Source: Sphingorhabdus sp. SMR4y
GTDB lineage: Bacteria > Pseudomonadota > Alphaproteobacteria > Sphingomonadales > Sphingomonadaceae
Direction: 5' to 3'
DNA: 64,000 nucleotides
Assembly (NCBI RefSeq): GCF_002218195.1
Contig: NZ_CP022336.1
Span: 372,001 to 436,000 of the forward strand
The notes beneath the pieces were generated by a model. The model ran no database searches, had not been told where the DNA came from, and saw only the letters and a list, made by a program, of their open reading frames with translations. The position numbers and the translations under genes are program-made. Of this stretch, positions 47,482-57,123 are shown piece by piece (the stretch's first letter is position 1; each line of letters begins with the position of its first letter).

Positions 47482-47879
47482 CCCTCCCTCCCTTCGGGAA
47501 AATCATCGGTAATCCGGGCAATGAATCTCGGTATCCGAAGCGCCGCGATCAGAGCAGTAGACCCAAAGAACATGATTTTAAGATCGCTGGAAAACGCCAA
47601 TCTGCGCACCCCGTCCGCTTCGAGGTAGCGGCTGCTCAAATTGTCCAGATGCGCGAACAGCCCGAGCAAATCCCAACCGGATAGCAGCAGGAAAAAGCAC
47701 AGCGGCAGGCCGAGGGCCATCAGGACCGAGCTTATTGCGAATAGCGATGCTTCCAGCATAATGTAGCAAGAGGTTTGAAAACACTGTCGCACCGGAAACG
47801 GCGAACCTTTGCAGCGCAAGTCCTTGCTTGTCCCAAGGAAAAGATAAGAATCAAACAGCGTATCGGTTTTGTCAGGCAT
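47478..47879 (-). CDS. Unrecognised membrane protein of the tra operon
   Basis: A 133-residue protein with a central membrane span (SLFAISSVLMALGLPLCFFLLLSGWDLLG) and a second near the C-terminus (KIMFFGSTALIAAL), plus two cysteines. ATG at 47879 starts one base after the traC stop. No F counterpart is recognised at this place. It might act as an exclusion or retraction factor, but there is no direct evidence. Confidence 0.7.
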   Translation of the reverse strand: MPDKTDTLFDSYLFLGTSKDLRCKGSPFPVRQCFQTSCYIMLEASLFAISSVLMALGLPLCFFLLLSGWDLLGLFAHLDNLSSRYLEADGVRRLAFSSDLKIMFFGSTALIAALRIPRFIARITDDFPEGREG

Positions 47880-47880
47880 T

Positions 47881-50442
47881 TTAAGTACCCTTCCGATTGT
47901 CGGCGCCGACACCGGACACGCGGGCAATCGCCTGTGCCAGAGAAGCACCCGCTTCCTGCTCAGCTTCGATCGCAGCATAAACATCGGGCGAAGAAGAATA
48001 GATACAGGCGGAATAAGGATCAAGAACTAGCCTGCCGATCGCTTGCGTTTCCGGGCCTTTGATAAAGACCTCGCTATATTCCTCGCCCGAACGTTTCAAA
48101 CTGCGGATCAGCGTTTCAGTGCGATCATCCATGTCGAGGCGGTCGTTCTTGCGGAAATCAGCAATGGTTTCCGGCTTTTGCTGGAGCACCAGCATCCAGT
48201 CGCTATTTTCGAGCGCTGCGGTTGCGCCGTCCGATTTATAATAATCATTGAGTGACTGCGTGGCGGTAGCCAGCGCGCCGCCATATTTGCGCGCAGTACG
48301 CGCATAGGTTTCAACAAACTCTCCCATCGAGCCGCCTTTGAGGAGCGACCAGGCTTCATCGATGAGAAGTAATTTCTTGGTGCTGCGCGGGCTCTGGGTC
48401 ATCGCCTGGCTGGTCATGAACATGATAGCGCACAGAATGACCGATCTCAGCTCCTCGCGCGTTGCTAGATCAGACATCTCAAATACGGTAAAATCATCAT
48501 CGAGCGCGATACTGGCCTGACCTTCAAAAAAGCCGCCATAGCTACCCCCGCTCATATAGGGTCCGATGGCAACGCCCAGATCATCGGCGACAGGATTGGA
48601 AATGCCCGCGAATGCTGCTGCCACGTCATTGATCGTGCCGCCGCTGCCAAGCGCTTCCCAAACTGTTGTAACCGCCTGATCGATCAGACCGCGTTCGGTA
48701 TCGGTAAGCCGGTCGCTGTGCCGCGCCATTTGACCGACAATCGCTTTGATCATTGCGATGCAGTCGAGTTTATAATCATCGTCTTCGGCAGCGCGCACAT
48801 CATCAATCATCGAGAAGGGATTGAGCGAGAAACCGGATTTGAGGGTAAATTCTACAAATCGCCCGCCCTGCAATTTAACCGAATGTTCAAACGAGCGCCC
48901 GTCATCGATAACAACAACTTTTGCGCCGGCGCCGCGCAGGCTTGCGCACATTTCCTGAAGCAGCACCGATTTACCCGAACCGGATTTGCCGCAGATCGCC
49001 ACATTATGATTGCCCGCGTCATTCTCGAACGGCGACCAGTAGAATGGCTGCCCGCGCCTACCGACCAGCAGCAGATGCGGGAGCGGCCCGCCCAGAAATT
49101 CGCCCTGCAACGGGGCAATATGAGCCGCGCTAGTCGAAAGCATGGTTTTAAGCCGCTTTAGACGTTTAAGATCATGGGCAAGACCATCGGCCAGTGTCAT
49201 GGGCATGGCGGCGATCAGACCTTGGAGCTGGAGAAAGCGCTCGTCGGCCAAATCCCAACCAGCGGCCTTATAGATCGCTTTGATCGAGCGTTCATGAGCA
49301 TCGCCAAGGCCAAGCGGCGAATAGCTGGTGACGCCATAAAACAGTTGCACGAGGCGTTTGCCAGCCTGCAATTCTGCCTGGACATGGCTCCATTCGGACG
49401 ATTGCTGGGCGAGCTTGGGCAGAAACCGCGCGCTCTTGGATTGGCTGAGGCTGGTTGTGCGCATGAATTTGAAACCGGCTTTTGCCGAGGCACCCTCGCG
49501 GTCGGGGTAGACCAGACAAAGCATGGTCGCAGCCGGGCAGGGGAAGCGCAATTTGTCGGTGAACATGTCGCCGATGAGCCGCGCGCATTCCCAAGGCGCC
49601 CATCGTTCAGGCATTTGCCTGACGCCAAAATGCCGGATGTCAAAGGCATCGGGATAGATTGCGCCAATTTCCGGCGTGCCATCAGCGCTTCGGCCAATTT
49701 CCCGGAACCTTTCGGTGCGCAGGATCATCCGGTCATCTTCAACTTCGAGCTCAATATCCCGGCGGATGGCTTGGCTGGCAATATCATCGAGCGGATTGTA
49801 AACGGTTCGGTCTTCTTGCGGCGCTGTGGTGGGGGAAGTCAGGTCATCAACGAGCGCGATGAGTTCCTGCGGTTCCATTTCACCCGCATCAATGCCAAGA
49901 GACGTCAGTACGCCGACAAGCCCGTCGCGGCACTGCGCAAGTTCATTGTCATCAATGTTTGCGGTGTCTGGAACGCCCAGCGAGATAACCAAATTATGGC
50001 AGCGGGCATGAAACGGCGCATGGGCAGATCCGCTTTCCCAGACCAGATCATAAAGCCTTTTTGATCTGTGGCGCGCCATTGCTTCATATACGCCGCCCTG
50101 TGCGTAGCGCTTGGCAAACCACGGGGCGACTACCTGGCCAATGCGCGGGCTGGCAAAATGTAAAATCTGCAAGCACGCGCCTTCGGGCATGCCTTCTGAA
50201 AAAAACTGCCCCAATATTTCACCGGTGCGTTCATCCGCGCCAATCAGTGGCGCGGCCGACAATATAAACCCCTTGGAACGCGCGTTGCGATACAGCCGCG
50301 GTCCGGTATCAAACACCCGGTACGGCAGCCAGTCTGAAAGCATGTCGAGCGCGATGCTCGGTCTTTGATGGTCAGCGGTTTGCTGATCACCAAACAGGCC
50401 CGATAACAGTTTTGCGCGCGCAGATGGAATGGAGAAGTTCAT
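47881..50442 (-). CDS. traC: TraC, VirB4-class ATPase
   Basis: An 853-residue ATPase powering pilus assembly. N-terminal TraC/VirB4 domain, Walker A near residue 485 (CGKSGSGKSVLLQE), Walker B (KLLLIDEAWSLLKGG) and the downstream TATQSLNDYY motif. Length is that of F TraC. Four-base overlap with traV. Confidence 0.93.
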   Translation of the reverse strand: MNFSIPSARAKLLSGLFGDQQTADHQRPSIALDMLSDWLPYRVFDTGPRLYRNARSKGFILSAAPLIGADERTGEILGQFFSEGMPEGACLQILHFASPRIGQVVAPWFAKRYAQGGVYEAMARHRSKRLYDLVWESGSAHAPFHARCHNLVISLGVPDTANIDDNELAQCRDGLVGVLTSLGIDAGEMEPQELIALVDDLTSPTTAPQEDRTVYNPLDDIASQAIRRDIELEVEDDRMILRTERFREIGRSADGTPEIGAIYPDAFDIRHFGVRQMPERWAPWECARLIGDMFTDKLRFPCPAATMLCLVYPDREGASAKAGFKFMRTTSLSQSKSARFLPKLAQQSSEWSHVQAELQAGKRLVQLFYGVTSYSPLGLGDAHERSIKAIYKAAGWDLADERFLQLQGLIAAMPMTLADGLAHDLKRLKRLKTMLSTSAAHIAPLQGEFLGGPLPHLLLVGRRGQPFYWSPFENDAGNHNVAICGKSGSGKSVLLQEMCASLRGAGAKVVVIDDGRSFEHSVKLQGGRFVEFTLKSGFSLNPFSMIDDVRAAEDDDYKLDCIAMIKAIVGQMARHSDRLTDTERGLIDQAVTTVWEALGSGGTINDVAAAFAGISNPVADDLGVAIGPYMSGGSYGGFFEGQASIALDDDFTVFEMSDLATREELRSVILCAIMFMTSQAMTQSPRSTKKLLLIDEAWSLLKGGSMGEFVETYARTARKYGGALATATQSLNDYYKSDGATAALENSDWMLVLQQKPETIADFRKNDRLDMDDRTETLIRSLKRSGEEYSEVFIKGPETQAIGRLVLDPYSACIYSSSPDVYAAIEAEQEAGASLAQAIARVSGVGADNRKGT

Positions 50443-51173
50443 CGTCCCTTCTCCTCGCCAGGCCGTTTTTGGGCCCCGCGTATCTTGGCGGCTTCGATGG
50501 CTTCAATGCTCGGAAAACCATCTTTCGTGATTGCTCTCAAAACAGGGTGAGGGGTTCGACTTGCTGGGGGAGGGAGCCCATCGAACCCCTCGATTGCCGG
50601 CATGTTTGCCCCGGCAATTGCCTCTCGCACGGTCAAGGGGTACGAACCACGCGAGGGCAAATTGTATGAACTTTTGAGAAATGGATCAACGGCGCTTGTA
50701 ATGTCCGGCTGCGTTTCGACGGTGCTATCGTCTGCGTTAAGAACGCCACTGATATTGTCTTTGGATGCTTGCTTGGCTTGATCTGAGATATCGCGTGCCA
50801 TTTGCTTGGCGATATTAGTATCACCACTAGCCAATGTGGCAGCCCAGTCGGGAGATCTTGCGACGACGTGCACGCTGCGGGCTTCATGCAAATTGCCCGA
50901 TGCATCGACAAATCCGGGAAAGACAATTTTCAGAACACGCTCGCCGGTCCGCGAGGTTTGCGCCGCCGATATCAGACTCCGCCTGCCATTTGGCTGAGGT
51001 TGATCGAGCATTGCGGCACTCGCCGCTGCATCAATTTGCGACGTTGGCGTGCAGCTACCGCCCGGCGCCTTGCAATCAAAACTGCCGCTAATATTGCTGC
51101 CCAGACTAGCACAGGATGACAGTGAGACGCATGAAAACGCAAACAAGCCCAATGGAAAGCGCGCGCGCGTCAT
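50439..51173 (-). CDS. traV: TraV, outer-membrane lipoprotein
   Basis: A 244-residue lipoprotein (lipobox LSSCASLGS) with the TraV cysteine pair (SGSFDCKAPGGSCT). It forms the outer-membrane ring with TraK and TraB. Overlaps dsbC by four bases. Confidence 0.88.
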   Translation of the reverse strand: MTRARFPLGLFAFSCVSLSSCASLGSNISGSFDCKAPGGSCTPTSQIDAAASAAMLDQPQPNGRRSLISAAQTSRTGERVLKIVFPGFVDASGNLHEARSVHVVARSPDWAATLASGDTNIAKQMARDISDQAKQASKDNISGVLNADDSTVETQPDITSAVDPFLKSSYNLPSRGSYPLTVREAIAGANMPAIEGFDGLPPPASRTPHPVLRAITKDGFPSIEAIEAAKIRGAQKRPGEEKGR

Positions 51174-52045
51174 TTTGCACCTTTTGCATTTGAGCCAAGG
51201 AACGCGCGGATTTCGGCAGCGCTGCGATACCCTTCGAGCACCGCGCCGTCACTTGCGCGCACCATGACCGGCGTCCCGGAAAAACCGTGGCTGCTTGCAA
51301 AGGCCTCATTGGCATCGAGACCCGATGTGTCGCATGATTTTTGTGGTTTTGGCGTTTCGCCGGAATAGGCTTGATGCAGCGCCTTTGCAGGATCACGCGA
51401 ACAAATCACCGCTTCGGCCAGTCTCCGGCTCTTCTCGCCAAAAATCGAAATGGGCCGCTCTTCGACGCGCACGCGTGCTTTTTTGAGTTCAGCCGTCAGC
51501 CGCTTGCAATAGCTGCAATTGAAATCCGAAAAGACGATGAGTTTGGGGCCGGATTTGGCCCCCCAATGGATGGCTCCCAATGGCTTTAAGTCTGCGACGG
51601 GAACTTTGGATGCGCGTTCTTTAGCTGGCTGTTTTGAGGCCGTTGGTCCACTGTCATTTGCACGCGCGGAACCTGCGACCAGCAGCTGCGGATTAAGCTC
51701 CAGCAGTTTGGCCGCCGTCAGGTCGGCCCGGCTTTCCATGTCGTACAGACGGCCGACAAATAGGTAGCGCGCGCGTTCATCAATATAGAATAATGTCTTT
51801 TCGGATACGACTTCGCACAGGCCGCCAAAGCCCTTGCAGGTGAGGCTGGTAATGGGTGTTTTTGGCAGGCGCAGTGCGATTGCCGTTCTGACATCCTCGA
51901 GTACAGCAGCGGCATTGGCTGGAGCCGAGATGAAGCTGGCTGCAACAAGGCCCGAAACCATCCCGCCGCTTGCGACGGCAAGCGTAATGGCGGCGGCCCG
52001 AGACTTGAAACTCCGTATCTCGGTTTTGAAATTGGAAAAGATCAC
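51170..52045 (-). CDS. dsbC: DsbC-like disulfide isomerase of the transfer system
   Basis: A 291-residue periplasmic thiol-disulfide protein with signal segment, N-terminal dimerisation-like part, active site CSYC near residue 175 (SDFNCSYCKRL) and cis-proline loop (GFSGTPVMV). It would fold the cysteine-rich TraN, TraU and TraH. Confidence 0.88.
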   Translation of the reverse strand: MIFSNFKTEIRSFKSRAAAITLAVASGGMVSGLVAASFISAPANAAAVLEDVRTAIALRLPKTPITSLTCKGFGGLCEVVSEKTLFYIDERARYLFVGRLYDMESRADLTAAKLLELNPQLLVAGSARANDSGPTASKQPAKERASKVPVADLKPLGAIHWGAKSGPKLIVFSDFNCSYCKRLTAELKKARVRVEERPISIFGEKSRRLAEAVICSRDPAKALHQAYSGETPKPQKSCDTSGLDANEAFASSHGFSGTPVMVRASDGAVLEGYRSAAEIRAFLGSNAKGAK

Positions 52046-53361
52046 TTTTTTTCACTCCTTACATGGACGCCGTCGAGAAAGACGATCTCGACATCGATGC
52101 CGGTCGGCATCTCGACGACAGGTTGATATTGTTCGGCTCGTTCGATGAGATATTTGGAAACTGTATCGGCGGCATCGCCAGCGCCCTGACCAAGGCCGCC
52201 GGTCAATATGTCCGCGCCCGAAAGGCTATCGCGTTTCCCGTCCGCGCCAATCTGACCGGAAAATATGCCGTTGGCATTGGCGGAAAAGCCGCGCCCAAAC
52301 CCGCCGACAATCCCGGCAAGCAGGGCTTGACTGACAAGATTGCCTTCGCGGCTGACAACGCGGCCGCGCACGCCGGATTTACCGGCAAAGCTGATAAAGC
52401 CTTTAACCTCGCTGACGGCGACCCGCCCGCCGGGCTGATCGCAGGTCATACGCGCAAGCTTCACATAAACTTTTTCAGCCGAGAGATCGCCGCGAGCCGC
52501 GCCGTTGACGATGCATCCAGTGATATTTGTCGTAAGCAATTTGCCGTTTTTGACCACCGAACGGGCAGGGCCGGTAATCCTGAGTACCACCGGCAAGGGG
52601 TCGCTCTGACTGGCAACCCCGACCGAGGCATCAACGCCAACAATAACTTTTGCCGGTGCATAGCTATTGGGTGGTAGATATTCCGGGCTGTCTTCAACCA
52701 GCAGCGGTGATGTTTCAGATGTGCGCTTCTTGGAAGATTTTGATCCCTGCTCGGTGCTTCCGAAATTGAGTATTTTGACTGCGCCGGATGGAGAACCACC
52801 AGGCGTGATTTCTGTACCATCGGGTGATCCAAGCGATGACGACTGGCGGTTAAAATCGCTTGCCTGCGGCCCATAGGTCGGCGGTGTCGCCAGCGGCGGT
52901 GTTGCGGCTTTCTCTTCCAGCTGCGTCTTTAGACCCGCGTTTTCCGCAGAGATCGCATCGATAGCCGCTTGCCCGTTGGTGCGCATTTCGCTGTTCTCAA
53001 GCCGAAGAGCTTCAATCTTATCTTCTATCTCGCGTGTAGGGAGCTGCGCTTCCTTGAGAGCCTTTTGATCCTGGGTAAGTTTATTAAGCCGGTTTTCATA
53101 AGCCGCGACAAACTCGCGCTGGGAAAGATTGCGGTTGACCAGACTGCCAGCATCAATGGTCACTATGCCGCTTTCTTGCGTACCTTTTTCATCGCCATCA
53201 CCTGCAAACAGAAACCAACCGCCTGCGATCAGCGCGAGACTGCCAATACCGGCGAGCAGCATATTTTGCCGGCGCGCGATCTTCTTGTTGAGGCCGACGC
53301 GCGCATGTCCGGGTTCTGCCTCTATGTCCGGAATTTGGGTTGCCGTTTTGACGTCGCTCAT
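52042..53361 (-). CDS. traB: TraB, VirB10-like envelope protein
   Basis: A 439-residue protein with an N-terminal membrane helix (MLLAGIGSLALIAGGWFLF), a coiled-coil stretch (LTQDQKALKEAQLPTREIEDKIEAL), a Pro-rich linker and a C-terminal TrbI/VirB10 barrel (ITGCIVNGAARGDLSAEKVYVKLARMTC, VKGFISFAGKSGVRGRVVSREG). It spans the envelope and forms the channel core. Confidence 0.92.
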   Translation of the reverse strand: MSDVKTATQIPDIEAEPGHARVGLNKKIARRQNMLLAGIGSLALIAGGWFLFAGDGDEKGTQESGIVTIDAGSLVNRNLSQREFVAAYENRLNKLTQDQKALKEAQLPTREIEDKIEALRLENSEMRTNGQAAIDAISAENAGLKTQLEEKAATPPLATPPTYGPQASDFNRQSSSLGSPDGTEITPGGSPSGAVKILNFGSTEQGSKSSKKRTSETSPLLVEDSPEYLPPNSYAPAKVIVGVDASVGVASQSDPLPVVLRITGPARSVVKNGKLLTTNITGCIVNGAARGDLSAEKVYVKLARMTCDQPGGRVAVSEVKGFISFAGKSGVRGRVVSREGNLVSQALLAGIVGGFGRGFSANANGIFSGQIGADGKRDSLSGADILTGGLGQGAGDAADTVSKYLIERAEQYQPVVEMPTGIDVEIVFLDGVHVRSEKK

Positions 53362-54182
53362 TGGTCTGCCCCCCGGGTCGCGGTGACAACAAAGGCCGAT
53401 GTGCTTGTTCCGGCTTTCAGTGTGTTTTGGGCAAAGGAAATTGCGCGCGCGGATTTTGGTGCGAGCTCTTCTTCATTGAGCTCGACTGCTATTTTTCCGC
53501 GATTGGTGAGAATGAACTGCTGCGCGTTGTAATTAGCTCCGCGATATTCCGCGATGAGCTGGACTTCGATGGATCCGGTTCGAACCGGGCGCGTCATCCG
53601 CTGGCGCACGCTATAACCGGGAGGCGCTTTCCCCTCCGCCACCGCTTTGACCAAAGCGATGATGGTCTGCTCTTCGCTTCTTTCGTTTTCCCAAGTCTCC
53701 GCCTCCGGTTTTGCAAGGGCGGGATTGGTTATAAAAAGCTGATGCGCTTCAACAGGGGCCGTGTGGCAGGCAAATTTATAGACAAAACCCTGTTTGCTGG
53801 TGGCGAAGAAACTAACGCTGTCGCTGGCGAAGCTGGGCGGTACGGAAATATAGATATCGCCGCGCACCGGTTCATGGGTCACCCCGAAATCATTATAGGG
53901 ATAGCCCGAAGCGATTTTTGAAACGCTGGAAAATTCGTCACCAACCAGCGCTATGCGCGTGAGTTCATCGCGCGATAATGTGCAGTCAATCTTTGCATTG
54001 TCCGCCGCCTCGATAAACTGGTCCGCCAAAGCGGGTGATGCGCTGACCGAAAGTGCGGTAATAAGTAATGCCAAGCCAAGAGTTTTGAACCCTGTATCGG
54101 GAAGCCGCGTAACGCCCCAGCTGATGCTCGCCATGCCGCCGCCCACAAGACAGGCGGGCAGGGATGTTAATATGCTGCTCAT
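53358..54182 (-). CDS. traK: TraK, VirB9-like secretin-like protein
   Basis: A 274-residue exported protein with signal segment (LGLALLITALSVSASPALA) and a TraK core (ADNAKIDCTLSRDELTRIALVGDEFSSVSKIASG). It pairs with TraB and TraV in the core complex. Four-base overlaps on both sides. Confidence 0.88.
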   Translation of the reverse strand: MSSILTSLPACLVGGGMASISWGVTRLPDTGFKTLGLALLITALSVSASPALADQFIEAADNAKIDCTLSRDELTRIALVGDEFSSVSKIASGYPYNDFGVTHEPVRGDIYISVPPSFASDSVSFFATSKQGFVYKFACHTAPVEAHQLFITNPALAKPEAETWENERSEEQTIIALVKAVAEGKAPPGYSVRQRMTRPVRTGSIEVQLIAEYRGANYNAQQFILTNRGKIAVELNEEELAPKSARAISFAQNTLKAGTSTSAFVVTATRGADQ

Positions 54183-54778
54183 AACGAGGCATCCTTTTCG
54201 ATTGATTTTTGCTGAATTTGTTGATCGCGCTCGGTTGGGACCTGCGCAAAACCGGTCAGCGCAAGCCGAAGGCCTGAGTAGGTCCAGCTAAAGATAAATT
54301 TGCGCTCCTCGCTGGCGATTACCTGCGCGCCGACAAACGTCTTGAGCGTTCCGGTCACTTCAGACTTGAGTTCTTTCGGATCGATGACGAGCGAACGGAT
54401 GACAAACGCCTGGGCAATATCGGAGCCGCGTTGTTCGGAAACGATTTGGACCAATTCTGATTTGAGGCGGCCATGGGCACTGGGATCGGCTAGCTTGAGA
54501 ATCTGTTCCATCCAGTAATCAAGCCCTTCAGGGCTACGGTTGAGCAGCATGAGAGCGGTATCTCGGGTGACGAGCTCCAAATATTCATGGGACACGCCTG
54601 CGCTCGATAAAGTCAGCGATTGTCCGGTCACAGGTACCAGCACGATTTCACGTGACTGCATTGATCCAGCTGCAATGGCGGCCAGACTGGTGACCGCTAG
54701 CCCTGCGGCTGCGAGCGCAAGCCAGTTGCGTTGCCGGAGCAGACGCTGCGCCGATTGATGTGCTATTTGTGCTTCCAT
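54179..54778 (-). CDS. traE: TraE, VirB8-like pilus assembly protein
   Basis: A 199-residue protein with an N-terminal membrane helix (WLALAAAGLAVTSLAAIAAG) and the TraE periplasmic fold (VTGQSLTLSSAGVSHEYLELVTRDTALMLLNRSPEGLDYW). Start at MEAQIAHQS, preceded by GAAGGAGGAGAAG on the minus strand; the longer frame overlaps traL. Confidence 0.9.
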   Translation of the reverse strand: MEAQIAHQSAQRLLRQRNWLALAAAGLAVTSLAAIAAGSMQSREIVLVPVTGQSLTLSSAGVSHEYLELVTRDTALMLLNRSPEGLDYWMEQILKLADPSAHGRLKSELVQIVSEQRGSDIAQAFVIRSLVIDPKELKSEVTGTLKTFVGAQVIASEERKFIFSWTYSGLRLALTGFAQVPTERDQQIQQKSIEKDASL

Positions 54779-54789
54779 CTTCTCCTCCT

Positions 54790-55077
54790 TCAACCGGCCA
54801 GAAGTCGGCAATAGGAGGGCGGCGTCGCTTTCAATCCCAGAAATGATCCGGGCAGATACCAGTAGACAGCATGAAGGAGCTGCGCGTTCGCACCGCCAGA
54901 TTTTGCTTTTCGAAGGGCAAACCAGGCGACAAATGCTAGTGCGATTCCTACAAAAATATGCTGCGCTAATATGCCCCAGGCGAACGGGATGATCAGGCCA
55001 AGAAACTCGTCGATCGTCCAAAATCCGATGAGTTCGGGATCATCAAGCCGCCGGGGCAAAAGATATCTGTCAGCCAT
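54790..55077 (-). CDS. traL: TraL, pilus assembly membrane protein
   Basis: A 95-residue TraL: LPRRLDDPELIGFWTIDEFLGLIIPFAWGIL then a second membrane segment and the HAVYWYLPG motif near the C-terminus. Corresponds to VirB3. Confidence 0.9.
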   Translation of the reverse strand: MADRYLLPRRLDDPELIGFWTIDEFLGLIIPFAWGILAQHIFVGIALAFVAWFALRKAKSGGANAQLLHAVYWYLPGSFLGLKATPPSYCRLLAG

Positions 55078-55107
55078 TTGTGCCGCCCTCCTTGCCGGTC
55101 GCAGTCG

Positions 55108-55416
55108 TTAAATGACTGCCGTGACAACAGAGGTGACGATGGGAACGCCGGTCCCGACGCCGATACCGACGCCTACGGGTACCGCGATTTGCCCCAATGA
55201 AAAGCGTCCGGATGCAAGACCAATAAGCCCCGCAGCCAGACTGAGAACGGTAATGATCTTGCCACCAGAACCTTCTAGAAAGTCAGTAAATTTTGCTAGC
55301 GCAGGATCAAAGGTATTGTCCGCGCCTGCATAGGCAGCCGTTGCACAGAGAAGCGCTATAGCTGCTGGAATGAGATAATCGGATGCGCGCCGGTGTGTTT
55401 GAGAAATATTGGTCAT
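55108..55416 (-). CDS. traA: TraA-like pilin precursor
   Basis: A 102-residue pilin: signal segment (YLIPAAIALLCATAAYA with cleavage near AYA-GA) and two membrane helices (GGKIITVLSLAAGLIGLASG, IAVPVGVGIGVGTGVPIVTSVV), as in TrbC/VirB2-type and F-type pilins. First gene of the tra operon, with a GTTC-N7-GTTC box 40 bases upstream. Confidence 0.85.
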   Translation of the reverse strand: MTNISQTHRRASDYLIPAAIALLCATAAYAGADNTFDPALAKFTDFLEGSGGKIITVLSLAAGLIGLASGRFSLGQIAVPVGVGIGVGTGVPIVTSVVTAVI

Positions 55417-55777
55417 GGAAAATCACTTTCGCTTGAGAAACATGAAACAGCATGTGTTCGCTGTATGTTCTAAGTGCGCGATTGACCCGCCTGTAGGAAA
55501 ACAGGAAATGGGAAAATAGGTGCCTTCCAAGCAAAAAGCGACATTCTGGATGGCAAATGGGCATAGCCGAACAGCGATTGCGCTAATCTGCCCGGAACTG
55601 TTCAGGCCAGCACAGCTGCTGCGCTAGTTTGAACAGAAGATGTTTTCAGCTGAACAGGAAATACGAATCGAGTGATTCGAAACTTCCTATTTGTTCTTTT
55701 TATGTTCTTTTCATTTTCCTACAGGTGCGCCTTCAAGATATCAGGTGATTCGTTCTCTTAAAGACAGGATGAATGAC
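55417..55777. promoter_or_regulatory. Divergent control region of tra operon and Xre-like regulator
   Basis: A 360-base gene-free region. It carries GTTC-N7-GTTC boxes at 55456-55470 (tra side) and 55693-55707 (regulator side), CCTGTAGGAAA at 55490-55500, TTCCTA at 55684-55689 and TTTTCCTACAGG at 55715-55726, and a central cluster of GAACAG/CTGTTC motifs (55568, 55597, 55631, 55652). This is the densest regulatory stretch in the window. Confidence 0.65.
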
Positions 55778-56269
55778 ATGACTGAACTGAATAGAATTTC
55801 CGAAGCGCATATCAAAGCCGGCGTATCTATGCTGCTTAATCAGGCGGCCTCAACATCAGGCCGTTCTCAAGTGCGCATTGCGCGCGAGGCTGAAATTGAC
55901 CGGGGCACGATGCGGCGTATCTTGGCCGGCAAACGCGAAGCTACGGTAAGCGAAGCGTTGCGTATATTATATGGCACGGGCGCATCGCCGCATGCCCATT
56001 TGCTTCTTTATCTAGCTTCAGATCAGGACAAGGCATCACGCTGGATGCAAACGGATCTAGCCTTGTTTTTTGAAGAACTGGTTCGCCATTTGCCAGATGT
56101 CCTAGAAACCCAGCTTGGTGATCACCTCCACGGTGTCAAACCGCATTGGGCGAAGGGGACTGCTCAACGCGTCGCGCGACTGCTCGCTGAGCACATGGAC
56201 GACCTCGCCCGGAAGGATACGCTTCTGGGCGATGGCTTCGATCGCGCACATGGAGGCGGATATGCTTGA
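55778..56269 (+). CDS. Xre-like regulator next to the tra operon
   Basis: A 163-residue protein with a HTH at about residues 20-55 (GRSQVRIAREAEIDRGTMRRILAGKREATVSEALRIL) and a helical C-terminal domain. CAGGA precedes MTELNR; the ATG three codons earlier is possible. Divergent from traA, so it probably controls the tra operon. It overlaps the next gene by eight bases. Confidence 0.75.
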   Translation: MTELNRISEAHIKAGVSMLLNQAASTSGRSQVRIAREAEIDRGTMRRILAGKREATVSEALRILYGTGASPHAHLLLYLASDQDKASRWMQTDLALFFEELVRHLPDVLETQLGDHLHGVKPHWAKGTAQRVARLLAEHMDDLARKDTLLGDGFDRAHGGGYA

Positions 56270-56489
56270 TATTGAGCCAAATAAACTGCCAGATCCGCCT
56301 GCGGCACGTTTGCTCCGTCTGAAAGAAGTCCAGCACCGTGTCGGACTAGGACGATCAACCATCTATCGCTGGATGGACGATGGGAAATTTCCTAGGCCTC
56401 ATTCAATAGGCGGTTACAGCGTCAGGTGGCTAGAAAGCGATATTAACGGATGGATCACCTCAAAGACATCGCTCGACGCTACAAGCTAG
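56262..56489 (+). CDS. AlpA-family DNA-binding protein
   Basis: A 75-residue protein of the AlpA/MerR-like winged-helix class: LLRLKEVQHRVGLGRSTIYRWMDDGKFPRPHSIGGYSVRWLESDINGWI. Such proteins serve as excisionase-like or transcription factors. GGAGGCGG precedes the ATG at 56262. In an operon with the Xre-like regulator. Confidence 0.85.
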   Translation: MLDIEPNKLPDPPAARLLRLKEVQHRVGLGRSTIYRWMDDGKFPRPHSIGGYSVRWLESDINGWITSKTSLDATS

Positions 56490-56589
56490 AACTTTCGGAA
56501 TTCCACAAATTTTTTTCCGTCGGATACTAAACGCGTTGTGTCGCTCACAAATAAACTGGATGGAGCAAACAGCGTGAACGATACAGTTG

Positions 56590-57121
56590 CTATAACATGT
56601 TTTGAGCACGCTGCCATTCATAGCAGTGACGCGTGCTGTCAAACTGATGGAACAGGCCTTCAATCGCTCCCGCTTTGACCAGCGCCTTGCGGTACAGCCA
56701 TAGCGTCTTGGCATTGGGCACCGCGTCCTCAAGGCCAAGGCCAACAAACCGTATGAAGGAGAGCCGGTCCCGCAGCTGATATTCCATCGCATCGTCCGAC
56801 AAATTGTAGAGCGCCTGCAACACCAAGGCCTTGAAGATCAGCACTTCATCCCAAGGCTTGCGGCCCGCCGCATTCTTGCGATCATCCGCCATTTTGCGCA
56901 GACCGCTTTTCACCAGGGCCGCCTTCAGATTCACGCGGAACAGCTCAAACGGCACCGCTACCAATATCGCCACCAAAGGATCAGACTTTGCGTCCAGACC
57001 TTAATGCCGCTGCTGCAAATCAAAAAATCCCGGCTGGCCCATGATCCAAGTTCCCTCGCTGCATCAGCATCCTTGAACCGGATTTCAATCCCCAAGGGAA
57101 GGGCCCATTTCTCGACGTGGC
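56590..57121 (-). pseudogene. Decayed IS5-family transposase remnant
   Basis: On the minus strand from ATG 57042 the product starts MGQPGFFDLQQRH and then hits TAA (57001-57003). The same frame continues as LDAKSDPLVAILVAVPFELF and matches the first 135 residues of the intact transposase at 59529, then breaks off at about 56600. A terminus-like CGACGTGGCC lies at 57112-57121, right beside the araC stop codon. Confidence 0.82.
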
Positions 57122-57123
57122 CA

